From NCBI GenBank assembly GCA_964621755.1, contig CAZUPI010000018.1, positions 1-57,493 of the forward strand: a stretch of DNA of 57,493 nucleotides, written 5' to 3'. Below the pieces are notes generated by a model that was not told the origin of the DNA, did not search any database, and saw only the letters and a program-made list of their open reading frames with translations. Positions 8,759 through 16,221 of the stretch are shown piece by piece (positions within the stretch are counted from its first letter, which is position 1; each line of letters begins with the position of its first letter). The translations under genes were made by a program, and so were the position numbers. This DNA is from UMGS1696 sp964621755 (lineage in GTDB: Bacteria; Bacillota; Clostridia; Oscillospirales; CAG-272).

Positions 8759-8986
8759 TTGCCGGAAAAGAATGATTTACCGGAGATTAAAGCGTTGGCT
8801 GAGTGCGTGTTGATATACAGAACGCAAATGAAAGAATCGCAAGAAAAGTTCGCGGAAAAATGCAGCATGAGCACCGATATGATTAGCCTTATAGAGCGTG
8901 GTATAACAAATCCATCGCTTGAGACGCTGATTAAAATATCTCGGCATATCGGAATATCTGTTTCGGATATGTTGAAAGTAGAGTGA
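8759..8986 (+). CDS. XRE-family helix-turn-helix regulator
   Basis: A TTG start at 8759 is preferred: GGGGAGGAG (8742-8750) lies 8 bases upstream, while the longer frame from 8708 would include the promoter. The 75-residue product is one Cro/C1-type domain with MKESQEKFAEKCSMSTDMIS and LIERGITNPSLETLIKISRH, ending just after the fifth helix (ISVSDMLKVE). It is a single-domain DNA-binding repressor type, often found in mobile elements. Its target may be its own promoter or the upstream biosynthetic operon. It is in the same AT-rich segment and is the last recognisable full gene before the feoB break. Confidence 0.85.
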   Translation: MPEKNDLPEIKALAECVLIYRTQMKESQEKFAEKCSMSTDMISLIERGITNPSLETLIKISRHIGISVSDMLKVE

Positions 8987-8996
8987 GGTCGTAACA

Positions 8997-9041
8997 ATGA
9001 AGTACAGGTATTCTGTCGTACATGAATATTTGAAGACGTAG
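8997..9041 (+). CDS. Possible 14-residue peptide frame after the XRE gene
   Basis: An ATG 10 bases after the regulator stop, with GAGG (8985-8988) at 8-base spacing, opens MKYRYSVVHEYLKT and a stop. A short peptide directly behind an XRE regulator can be a signalling or toxin-type peptide, but a frame this short also arises by chance and could be the stub of a broken gene. No signal sequence is visible. Confidence 0.15.
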   Translation: MKYRYSVVHEYLKT

Positions 9042-9485
9042 TACAATGTATGCTGAGCTACATCTTAACCGCATACCATACATCCGAAAGAAGCGGTGGA
9101 AATAACCCCGCTCAAGAAAAAGCTGACGACCATAGCAATGTTGTAAGCAAAGATCTTATCAGCCAATTGTGTGCAAAGCCTATAAGGAGCGCGACAGAAC
9201 ACGCTTCGTTTGAACCGGACGCCTCTCGCCCAATGCTATTTGAGGTTACTGCTATATGCAGTACTGCTTTTTGCAGTGCGAAGGCTTCAATGCAATAATC
9301 TTGATACCTGTTCCGCCATTTATCTCTCAATCCTGTCACACTATTCGGGCGTTTCTTTGTGCATACGGCAGAATTTTCCATATTCTTATCAGCGTGTCAA
9401 TCACCATTGGTACGTTCACAGCAATACAATCTACTCATTAGCAATTCGGCTGTTGTGACTTCTTTTGTACCCTAAATTTCCATCT
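9042..9485. other. Unassigned stretch at the end of the AT-rich segment
   Basis: No convincing gene is seen. Short open frames exist on both strands (for example 9050-9298 plus and 9112-9381 minus) but lack Shine-Dalgarno sites and recognisable motifs. A perfect palindrome GCAGTACTGC sits near 9257-9266. The stretch runs directly into the broken end of feoB, so it is probably the terminal, non-coding end of the inserted segment. I cannot assign a recombinase, repeat or attachment sequence to it. Confidence 0.4.
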
Positions 9486-10457
9486 TCACATGGTGAGGGA
9501 TTGCTTTCCGCAGGAGCCGCAGCAGGCGAAGCAGCGGTCGAGGTTGAACGCCACGCGGGGAAGGTAACCGAGGTCCTCGAGCAGGGTGAACAGGGGAAAG
9601 AAAATTGCCATGGGAGGAAGCATAACGGCGGTCACGCGGAATACGGTGGCGATGATTCCGTCGCAGAGGAGGGAAGTCAGCCATGCCGGGAGGACCGCTG
9701 ACAGGCCGATTCGGATGTATCGCGCGACAAAGCTGAGGCCTGCGTCCAGCGCATCCGATAAGTATCCGCTGCCGGAGAGGGTCAGCCAGAACACCACCGC
9801 CAGAAGCGCGAGCATCACCGGAACCGCCGTGAGCTTGCCGCATAGGATTCTGTCGATTTTCCGGTCCCGTCTGGTCGGGTCGCAGGTCAGCGTCACGCAC
9901 TGATTGGCAATGGACGCCGCACGTTCAACAGCCGGGACTGCGTTTTGTTTGTCCCGGGGCATGATTTTCGCTTCGGCGACCGCTTTTTTCAGCTCGTCAA
10001 GACCTATGTTCTGACGCGCGGCAGTCATAACAACAGGACAGCCGGTCAGACTTTCGAGGGCGTCGCGGTCGATTTTTATCCCTTTTTTCTCGGCCTCGTC
10101 GATGAGATTTACGCAGAGTATCACATGGTCCGCGATTTCGCAGACTTGCATCGCCAGAATCAGGCTTCGCTCGAGACAGCACGCATCACAGACACACACA
10201 ACGGCGTCGGGGCGCTCGTTGATGATGAAGTCGCGCGCGGCTTCTTCCTCCGGCGAGTGACACGCCAGCGAATATATCCCGGGCAGGTCGGTCATGACGA
10301 TGGTTCGCTCACCGACGTCGAATCGGCCCTCCGCGCAGCCTACGGTTTTTCCCGCCCAGTTTCCGGTATGCTGATGGAGGCCGGTAAGCGCGTTGAAAAC
10401 GGTGCTTTTTCCGACGTTGGGATTTCCGGCGAGGGCGGCTGTTATTGTGCCGTTCAC
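9486..10457 (-). pseudogene. feoB: FeoB ferrous iron transporter, C-terminal half missing
   Basis: The 323 residues present are the N-terminal half of FeoB, normally about 650-700 residues. They hold the G-protein domain with GNPNVGKST (G1), DLPGIYSL (G3) and NLID (G4), a short helical spacer, and the first membrane helices ending in LPRVAFNLDRCFACCGSCGK, the first Gate motif. The family sequence would go on after KQxLTM with CMGFGCNAAGV, but here a stop follows LTM at once and the downstream DNA is unrelated and AT-rich. The transporter pore is lost, so iron transport by this copy is very unlikely. It overlaps feoA by 4 bases. The break point marks an insertion or deletion boundary. Confidence 0.88.
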
Positions 10458-10753
10458 TGGACTTCCCCCGCGGCCGTGCTGATTTTGACGGCGTTTTCGG
10501 TACGGTTGGCGGCAGGTTGTGCGACTATCTCGACGGTATCGGCGTCACACCGCCGCAGGGCAATCACTGCCCCGCGAATTAAGTAAGCGGACGGGTCGCC
10601 GAGAGGGCTTTTCATTGTACAAGTTACAGTTTGACCGGAGGTTAAGCCGATATCGGACAGGCGTGCGGTTATGTTGCGTCCGTTGTCCGAAAGCGTGCGG
10701 ACGATTGCAGATTCGCCCGGCAGGAGTTCGTACAATTTTTTATGTTCAGTCAT
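10454..10753 (-). CDS. feoA: FeoA, small SH3-like partner of FeoB
   Basis: The start at 10753 follows AAAGGAGA at good spacing; the frame extends further upstream but that part has no Shine-Dalgarno. The 99-residue protein has the FeoA pattern: SAIVRTLSDNGRNITARLSDIGLTSGQTVTC, then SPLGDPSAYLIRGAVIALRRCDADTVEI. FeoA is a cytosolic protein needed for ferrous iron uptake by FeoB. Its stop overlaps the feoB start (ATGA), a standard feoAB arrangement. It faces a divergently transcribed DtxR/MntR-type gene, the likely metal-dependent repressor. With feoB truncated, feoA may be left without a partner. Confidence 0.92.
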   Translation of the reverse strand: MTEHKKLYELLPGESAIVRTLSDNGRNITARLSDIGLTSGQTVTCTMKSPLGDPSAYLIRGAVIALRRCDADTVEIVAQPAANRTENAVKISTAAGEVQ

Positions 10754-10832
10754 ATTTCGTCTCCTTTGATTAGACCTGTGCGCAGGTATTTTCTCTCCCG
10801 GCGGCACATATATTTGCACGGGAGCAACAATG

Positions 10833-10863
10833 TTTTACTGGTTTAAGTATATGTCCAGTCAAA
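10833..10863. promoter_or_regulatory. Candidate metal-regulator operator between feoA and the DtxR-type gene
   Basis: TTTTACTGG (10833-10841) and CCAGTCAAA (10855-10863) form an inverted repeat with one mismatch over 9 bases and a 13-base spacer. It lies just upstream of the regulator start and in the feoAB leader. A second short inverted repeat, ACCTG/CAGGT around 10775-10788, lies nearer feoA. Position fits autoregulation plus feo control, but no match to a defined DtxR or MntR box is claimed. Confidence 0.35.
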
Positions 10864-10876
10864 GGAGTGTGACACT

Positions 10877-11347
10877 ATGTCGAATGGAGAATTTCTGACC
10901 GACAGCGGATATGCGGGGGCAGTCCGCAAAAGTGGAGGCATGACCCCGGCGGCGGAGGATTATCTTGAGATGATATACCGTCTCACGTTTACAGGAGAGA
11001 ACGAGGAAGCAGCGGCTCCGCGTCCCGTCCGTATCTGTGAGCTTGCAGAGCGCCTGCATGTTTCGCCGTCGTCCGCGTCGCGCATGGCGCAGTCAATGTC
11101 ATTGAGCGGTCATATTGACTTCAAGCGGTACGGTTTTATTACCCTGACCCAATCCGGTCTGGAGGCGGGCGCGTATTTGATACACCGCCATAAAATTGTT
11201 CTTGCCTTTCTCGAATGGCTCCACGCCGGTGAGGCGGCTCAGAACTGCTTTGAGGAAACCGAACGAATCGAGCACTATCTTTCCCGTGAGACCGTCGCCG
11301 CCATGGAGCGCAAAATGGAAGCTGTCAAAGAGGAAAAGCCTCCTTGA
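10877..11347 (+). CDS. DtxR/MntR-family metal-dependent transcriptional regulator
   Basis: The protein has 156 residues with AAAGGAG upstream of the start. It has the MntR-like N-terminal metal site in MTPAAEDYLEMIY (the Asp and Glu spaced as in MntR), a winged helix-turn-helix (ICELAERLHVSPSSASRMAQ) and a dimerisation/metal helix region with RHKIVLAFL and ERIEHYLS. There is no SH3-like third domain, so it resembles the short MntR class more than full DtxR. It is divergent from feoAB and should repress metal uptake when bound to Fe(II) or Mn(II). A 24-residue N-terminal extension before MTPAAED is unusual; an internal start at the ATG in GGMTPAAED is possible but has no better ribosome site. 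Confidence 0.85.
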   Translation: MSNGEFLTDSGYAGAVRKSGGMTPAAEDYLEMIYRLTFTGENEEAAAPRPVRICELAERLHVSPSSASRMAQSMSLSGHIDFKRYGFITLTQSGLEAGAYLIHRHKIVLAFLEWLHAGEAAQNCFEETERIEHYLSRETVAAMERKMEAVKEEKPP

Positions 11348-11475
11348 CGTCCCTTTATCAATCGTATAGGAAAGGCGCCGTTCCCGCCGCCGCGTCATTC
11401 CTTCCAACGAGAATATTCCACAATACCTCAGCATAGGATGGAATGGAACACTATAGGCAATTTTGGAGGAGAAAA

Positions 11476-12927
11476 ATGAATCAGACATTGTTTGTGAAAA
11501 GGTTTGATACTTCGTCGGTTTGCGACGTTTCCGAGGATTTTGTCCTGCCGGACTATATACCGGAGGTCAGACGTGTGATTGGGGTGCGTGCGACAGTGTC
11601 CGCGGACGGAAAGTATCTGTCGGGAGATGAACTGGAGACGGATGGAGGCGTCACATATAACGTGCTGTATGTGGGCGGGGACGGCGCGATTTGCATGACC
11701 TCGCAAACTTCATCCTATACCGGACGCGTTTCCGTGAAGGTCGAGGATGACCGCTTTTCCCCACAGGATATCGTAATGTCCTGTACCGTGGAAAACGTAA
11801 ACTGCCGCGTAACGGCGCCGCGCAAAATTACATTATCGTCAAAAGTCAGAATCAAGATTTTGTCGCAAAAACCTGCCGATGCGTCCATGAAAACCGAGGG
11901 AACATACGCCGTCAGACGCAAAACGGAAGGGTATAAGTGCACGGCAATGACAGAGCTTCGCCAGACCGGCGAGCGCACAGGCGAGATTCGCGAGCGCGAG
12001 GGAATGCACGTCATTATGGCGAGCGGCGAGCTGTGCCTATCCGACGCGAGAATCAGCGGGGGCACGATAAACGTCAAGGGAGATGCATATGTGACCGCGC
12101 TGCTCCTGTCGCCGGAAGGCTCATATATCACCGCAAAGTCGCGCGTGCCTGTCGAGGAGGAGCTGCCGCTGTCTGAGGTCCCGAAGGACAATAGCTGCTG
12201 CGCCGCCTTCGGGGAGGTCGTCCTTCTTGAAATGGAGGCGGCTGACGACGGCGTCCTGACATGGCGCATGGAATACGATATCGACTGCGATGTGCTGCGC
12301 TGCGCGGACGCATCCGTGACGACTGACGCATACTTAACCGGAACCGCGGACACACTCGAGACAACGTCGTATGACTCGGTCTATCCAGCGGGGGCGGTAA
12401 ACGGCAGACTCACGACACAGACGTCGGTGAAGCTCAAGCCTGGGATGGCTTACGTCTGCGCATGGGGCAAAGGCGTAGTCGATAAATTCGAGCTTACAAA
12501 CGGACGAATGACCCTGTCCGGGAACGTGTACCTGTCAGTCGTGGAAGCGGGGGGCGGGGAGGCGCTGCTCGACGACGCAGTCCTGCCGTTCCGATACGAA
12601 TGCGAAGCGATATCGAACAAAACTGCAGAGAGCACAGCCATAAACGGAAAAACATCCGTACGCGTAACGGACATTCAGGCGAGAGCGGATGGCGATAGCT
12701 TAAGCCTTACGGCAGAGCTTGCGATATCCGCAGTGGCAGTGGGAACGGAAACGATAAAATGCGTATCCCTCATATCCCCCGCGCCAGACGAAACCGGTAC
12801 GGCAAAGAAGAACGATAACATGATACGCGTCTACATTCCGGATGAAGGTGAAAGCGCATGGGATGTAGAAAAACGCTTCCGCCTCGGCAGAGAAGCAAAA
12901 GCCGAGGGAGAAGCGTATGTAATTTGA
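11476..12927 (+). CDS. SPOCS/DUF3794-domain protein (spore coat assembly type)
   Basis: ATG at 11476 follows GGAGGA; the frame opens slightly earlier without a site. The 483-residue product begins with LFVKRFDTSSVCDVSEDFVLPDYIPEV, the DUF3794 entry sequence, and carries repeated beta-rich SPOCS units through residue 430. The end, RVYIPDEGESAWDVEKRFRL, resembles a LysM-like tail as in SipL. SipL and relatives are scaffolds of the spore coat in Clostridia, built around the forespore. This is the main hint in the window of a spore-forming lineage. No neighbour is functionally linked; the gene is convergent with the ROK kinase. Confidence 0.8.
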   Translation: MNQTLFVKRFDTSSVCDVSEDFVLPDYIPEVRRVIGVRATVSADGKYLSGDELETDGGVTYNVLYVGGDGAICMTSQTSSYTGRVSVKVEDDRFSPQDIVMSCTVENVNCRVTAPRKITLSSKVRIKILSQKPADASMKTEGTYAVRRKTEGYKCTAMTELRQTGERTGEIREREGMHVIMASGELCLSDARISGGTINVKGDAYVTALLLSPEGSYITAKSRVPVEEELPLSEVPKDNSCCAAFGEVVLLEMEAADDGVLTWRMEYDIDCDVLRCADASVTTDAYLTGTADTLETTSYDSVYPAGAVNGRLTTQTSVKLKPGMAYVCAWGKGVVDKFELTNGRMTLSGNVYLSVVEAGGGEALLDDAVLPFRYECEAISNKTAESTAINGKTSVRVTDIQARADGDSLSLTAELAISAVAVGTETIKCVSLISPAPDETGTAKKNDNMIRVYIPDEGESAWDVEKRFRLGREAKAEGEAYVI

Positions 12928-12989
12928 GCCTCATGTGCGAGCCGCAGCCCTCATAATCGCACCTAACGAGACCCAGCCCATCCAGCATG

Positions 12990-13050
12990 AAGTTTTTTGA
13001 AAGGGGTGCGGGGGAAACTTTTCCTTTAAAAAGTTTCCCCCGCAAAACTT
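12990..13050. repeat. Palindromic repeat copy 1 / bidirectional terminator
   Basis: GCGGGGGAAACTTTT (13008-13022) and its exact reverse complement (13029-13043) form a 15-bp stem with a 6-base loop. Outer arms AAGTTTT (12990-12996) and AAAACTT (13044-13050) flank it. It lies between the convergent SPOCS and ROK genes, so it can end transcription from both sides. The same design recurs at 33402, 42781 and 45247 with altered but matching arms. Confidence 0.85.
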
Positions 13051-13077
13051 TATCATAAGAAATATTACGAATATCGT

Positions 13078-14040
13078 TTATTTTCCCAGCACAGCAGCGC
13101 CGATAATGCCGGCGTCGTTGCCGAGCTTGGCGATGAGAATCTCGGTTTTGGGCGTGCCTTCTCTCGAATATGTTTCCGTCCATACCTTTTCGAGAAGGGG
13201 CTTTGTGAGATATTCTCCCTCGTTGCAGATACCGCCGCCGATGGAAAGAACGTTCGGCTGGAAGATATTAATGATATTTACAATTCCGCATGCGAGATAG
13301 CTGATGTATTCGTCAACGACCTCCGCTGCAACCTCGTCTCCCGCCTTCATGGCGTTGAACGCCGTGCGTGCGGATACCTTATCGAGGTCACCGTCAATCA
13401 TTTCTTCCATAGACGTCTTGCGTCCGGCATTGCGCGCGTCCACGATTCTATCCTTTGTGATGTTTATCAGACCCGTAGCGGAGCTGTAAGCTTCCCAGCA
13501 TCCTTTTCTGCCGCAGGAGCACTGTCTGCCGTCCTTTTCAATAACGGTGTGACCGAGTTCGGCGCCTGCGAAGTTGAAACCAGAGTAAACCTTCCCGTTG
13601 ATGATGATGCCGCCGCCGAGACCGGTGCCGAGTGTAATCATCACAGAGAAGGGAGCGCCCTTCGCCACGCCTGCCATAGCTTCTGCCTTTGCGGCTGCGT
13701 TGGCGTCGTTTTCGATATAAACCGGCTTACCGTCCAGGAGAGCGGACAGCTTGTCAGCGAGAGGATAGCGAAGGAAAGGAATATTATTCGCATACTCTAC
13801 GACGCCGGTTTCGTTGTTTGCAGTACCGGGGGTTGCGACACCTGCGGAAGCGATATCGTCCATGGTGATTCCCATTTCTGCAATGAGCTTGCGCGACAAA
13901 GCCGCCATATCTTCGACGATGGCGTCAGCGCCGCGTTCCGGTTTTGTGGGAACACTGCCCTTCTTCACGATTTCATAATTCTCATTTACAATGCCGATGG
14001 CGATATTGGTTCCGCCAAGGTCAACGCCTATGTAATACAT
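13078..14040 (-). CDS. ROK-family sugar kinase (glucokinase type)
   Basis: The ATG at 14040 sits behind GGAGG; an earlier in-frame ATG would contain that site. The product has 320 residues with the phosphate loop IGVDLGGTNIAIG, the catalytic region ENDANAAAKAEA, LGTGLGGGIIINGKVYSG and the ROK zinc motif GHTVIEKDGRQCSCGRKGCWE (His plus three Cys). It phosphorylates glucose or a related sugar with ATP in the cytosol. No repressor HTH is fused to it. In this genome it would feed sugars taken up by the large ABC operon or released by the GH35 enzyme into glycolysis. It has its own promoter at 14145-14174. Confidence 0.9.
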   Translation of the reverse strand: MYYIGVDLGGTNIAIGIVNENYEIVKKGSVPTKPERGADAIVEDMAALSRKLIAEMGITMDDIASAGVATPGTANNETGVVEYANNIPFLRYPLADKLSALLDGKPVYIENDANAAAKAEAMAGVAKGAPFSVMITLGTGLGGGIIINGKVYSGFNFAGAELGHTVIEKDGRQCSCGRKGCWEAYSSATGLINITKDRIVDARNAGRKTSMEEMIDGDLDKVSARTAFNAMKAGDEVAAEVVDEYISYLACGIVNIINIFQPNVLSIGGGICNEGEYLTKPLLEKVWTETYSREGTPKTEILIAKLGNDAGIIGAAVLGK

Positions 14041-14144
14041 AAAAACCTCCATAACAGTTAGACGTCAAAGAGCGCGCGCGCCCAAAAACGTTCCGGCTGC
14101 ACCCTTTTCGATATTTTGCGGCATAATCCTCCGCAGTTGAGACT

Positions 14145-14174
14145 ATTATATATGAAAAGATATATTTTTGTCAA
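14145..14174 (-). promoter_or_regulatory. Promoter of the ROK kinase gene
   Basis: Read on the minus strand, TTGACA (14169-14174) and TATAAT (14145-14150) are separated by 18 bases, both perfect consensus boxes. The leader to the ATG is about 100 bases. Confidence 0.75.
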
Positions 14175-14330
14175 TGGAGATGGATAAAATAAATAATTTT
14201 TTTGTATTTTCAGGGGCGTGAGGGGAGTTTGTATGAGGGCGGCGTTCATTTTTTCAGAATCAAATCGCATCGGAAATCTGTGAGTAAGCCCGACGGTATC
14301 GGAGGAGTATCGCTATCAAAAATTTTCCAC

Positions 14331-14359
14331 TTGCACTTTTGCCGTATCGGGTGTAAAAT
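14331..14359 (+). promoter_or_regulatory. Promoter of the cysteine desulfurase gene
   Basis: TTGCAC (14331-14336) and TAAAAT (14354-14359) with a 17-base spacer, about 25 bases before the ATG. Apart from this promoter and the ROK promoter I see no other features in the 350-base gap 14041-14390. Confidence 0.6.
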
Positions 14360-14390
14360 ATACATACTTATTGTAAAAGGAAGGGTTTTT

Positions 14391-15518
14391 ATGGTTTGTT
14401 ATGCGGATTACGCCGCTACCACGCCAGTGTCCGAAAGGGCGCTCGCGGTGATGGCGCGGACCGCGCGGGAAGTTTTTGGAAATCCGTCATCCGCTCATGG
14501 CGTCGGGCGGACCGCGCGTGGCGTGGTGGAGCATGCACGGGAACAAGCGGCGGCGCTTCTGGGATGCCTTCCGGATGAGGTGTATTTCACATCCGGTGGG
14601 ACAGAGGCGGATAACTGGGCAATACATGCCGCCTCAGCGGACCATGCGGACGCTGCGGTCGTTACGTCTGCAATTGAACATTCCGCTGTACTGGAAACGG
14701 TGCGGGCAGCCAACGTGCGGGCGATACTGGTTCCGCCTGATGAAACCGGCGTTGTAACTGCGTCGGAGATTGGCGATATGCTGGGCCGTGCCGGACGGGT
14801 CGCGCTTGTATCCCTGATGTACGCAAATAACGAGACCGGCGTCATTCAACCGGTGCGTGAGGCCGCCGAACTCGCTCACCGTGCGGGCGCGCTGTTCCAC
14901 TGCGATGCTGTGCAGGGAATCGGGCATGTGATGCCGGACGTCCACACACTGGGATGTGACATGCTGTCTGTGTCCGGACATAAGCTCCACGCACCGAAGG
15001 GAATTGGCGCATTATACATAAGGAAAGAAATTGTCGGAGACTTGCGGCCGTTCCTCTGCGGCGGCGGTCAGGAACGCAGAATGCGCAGCGGGACGGAATC
15101 CGTCCCCCTTATCGCGGCGTTCGGGGAAGCATGTGCGGAAGCCCGCGAGCGTATGCATGAGGATGACTGCCGTGTGCAGACCTTACGCGACCGTATCGCA
15201 GATGAGCTGCTGCAAATTCCGGATGCGCGTATAATCGGCGGCGGGGAAAAATTGCCGGGGACTCTCAACATTGCGTTCGGCGGGGTCTACGGGGAAAACC
15301 TCATGTTGATGTGCGATATGCGGGGCGTGTGCCTGTCAACCGGGTCCGCGTGCCATGCGGGGGAAGATACCCCGTCGCATGTTCTCACCGCGATGAACGT
15401 GCCGGAGCGGTACCGCAGCGCGTCTGTGCGTATCTCTATCGGACGTTATACCACGGAAGAGGAAGCGGAACGCATCACGGAAACCGTGCGGGAGTGCGTG
15501 AAGCTCGCACGAGCGTGA
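14391..15518 (+). CDS. Cysteine desulfurase (NifS/IscS-like, PLP enzyme)
   Basis: ATG at 14391 follows AAAGGAAGG and gives 375 residues beginning VCYADYAATTPVSERAL, the standard family opening; the frame extends upstream but without homology. The PLP lysine is Lys198 in SVSGHKLHAPKG, the substrate-binding region is SGGTEADNWA (68-77), and the catalytic cysteine is Cys321 in STGSACHAGEDTPSHVL. It removes sulfur from cysteine for Fe-S clusters or tRNA thiolation. No scaffold (IscU) or ThiI follows, so its partner is elsewhere. It is a single-gene unit followed by the 700-base leader region of the ABC operon. Confidence 0.92.
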   Translation: MVCYADYAATTPVSERALAVMARTAREVFGNPSSAHGVGRTARGVVEHAREQAAALLGCLPDEVYFTSGGTEADNWAIHAASADHADAAVVTSAIEHSAVLETVRAANVRAILVPPDETGVVTASEIGDMLGRAGRVALVSLMYANNETGVIQPVREAAELAHRAGALFHCDAVQGIGHVMPDVHTLGCDMLSVSGHKLHAPKGIGALYIRKEIVGDLRPFLCGGGQERRMRSGTESVPLIAAFGEACAEARERMHEDDCRVQTLRDRIADELLQIPDARIIGGGEKLPGTLNIAFGGVYGENLMLMCDMRGVCLSTGSACHAGEDTPSHVLTAMNVPERYRSASVRISIGRYTTEEEAERITETVRECVKLARA

Positions 15519-15955
15519 GAACAGGAAAATCCCGCCTGTCAAGGACATTTTTCCCTGCCGAAAGTGCAATTTTTAAAAATTTGTGCATTGTGTATATATG
15601 TAGAAAAACAGACCGTTTTTTTGTGATAGTTGCACAAAAACGAACGTTTGCGCTTCACATTGTCATCACTCTCCTTCGAAAGTCGCTACACGTGTAACGG
15701 TAAATAAAAATTACATATCGATGAAATGTTCATAAACATCTCGTTTAATTTACAAAAAATCAACCTATTTTTGCGAAAATATAACGAAAAATATTCGTTT
15801 TTGGGTAAATATAATTTACTCGCGGAAGGCGTATAAAGTGTGAAAAAAGGGACGGCGAGGTTTCCACAGAGAAATCCCCAGTTTTTCAACAAGCGTCGGT
15901 TGAAAACTCGACTTTTTTTGCCGGAAGTTTATTCCCATCCGCGGCTCGACCGTGC
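15519..15955. other. Non-coding AT-rich region before the ABC operon promoter
   Basis: No gene is seen. The stretch contains several short inverted repeats, for example AACGAA/TTCGTT around 15783-15803, and many A/T runs. It could hold operators or an upstream activating site for the strongly expressed operon that follows, but nothing matches a defined box. Confidence 0.4.
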
Positions 15956-15984
15956 TTGACATTTTTGTGCGCTTATGATATTAT
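15956..15984 (+). promoter_or_regulatory. Promoter of the six-gene ABC/DUF5696 operon
   Basis: TTGACA (15956-15961) and TATTAT (15979-15984) with 17-base spacing; a TATAAT at 15982-15987 overlaps but would need a 20-base spacer. The start point would be near 15992, leaving a leader of about 230 bases. Confidence 0.6.
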
Positions 15985-15989
15985 AATGG

Positions 15990-16221
15990 CATATAAATAT
16001 CGGGAGTAGTGCAATTTTGTGCTTCCCGGGAGATTTTTGTGACGGAAAATAACGTCCGGGTCTCCGTATATATGTTTTTTTGACACTATGACGCACTTCA
16101 TAAAAGCCTATGACGGTGCGTCTAAGTCGTCATCTGAGCATAAAATTCCCCGAACTGGGTGGAGTCCCGCCGCCGTCGGTCAGCGGCTGCGCGGCTCAAA
16201 AATTAGCAGGAGGAAGGTTAT
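15990..16221 (+). promoter_or_regulatory. Long structured leader of the ABC operon
   Basis: About 230 bases of untranslated leader. Visible pairings are CGGGA/TCCCG near 16001-16028, and GACGCAC (16090-16096) with GTGCGTC (16116-16122). A GC-rich stretch (16160-16198) precedes the Shine-Dalgarno GGAGGAAGG. A second TTGACA at 16079 has no good -10. The structure suggests post-transcriptional control or mRNA stabilisation. I do not recognise a known riboswitch class. Confidence 0.4.

Noticed and set aside
9112..9381. 89-codon minus-strand frame as a transposase remnant
   Set aside because: No catalytic motif or domain could be named, so a mobile-element gene call is not supported.
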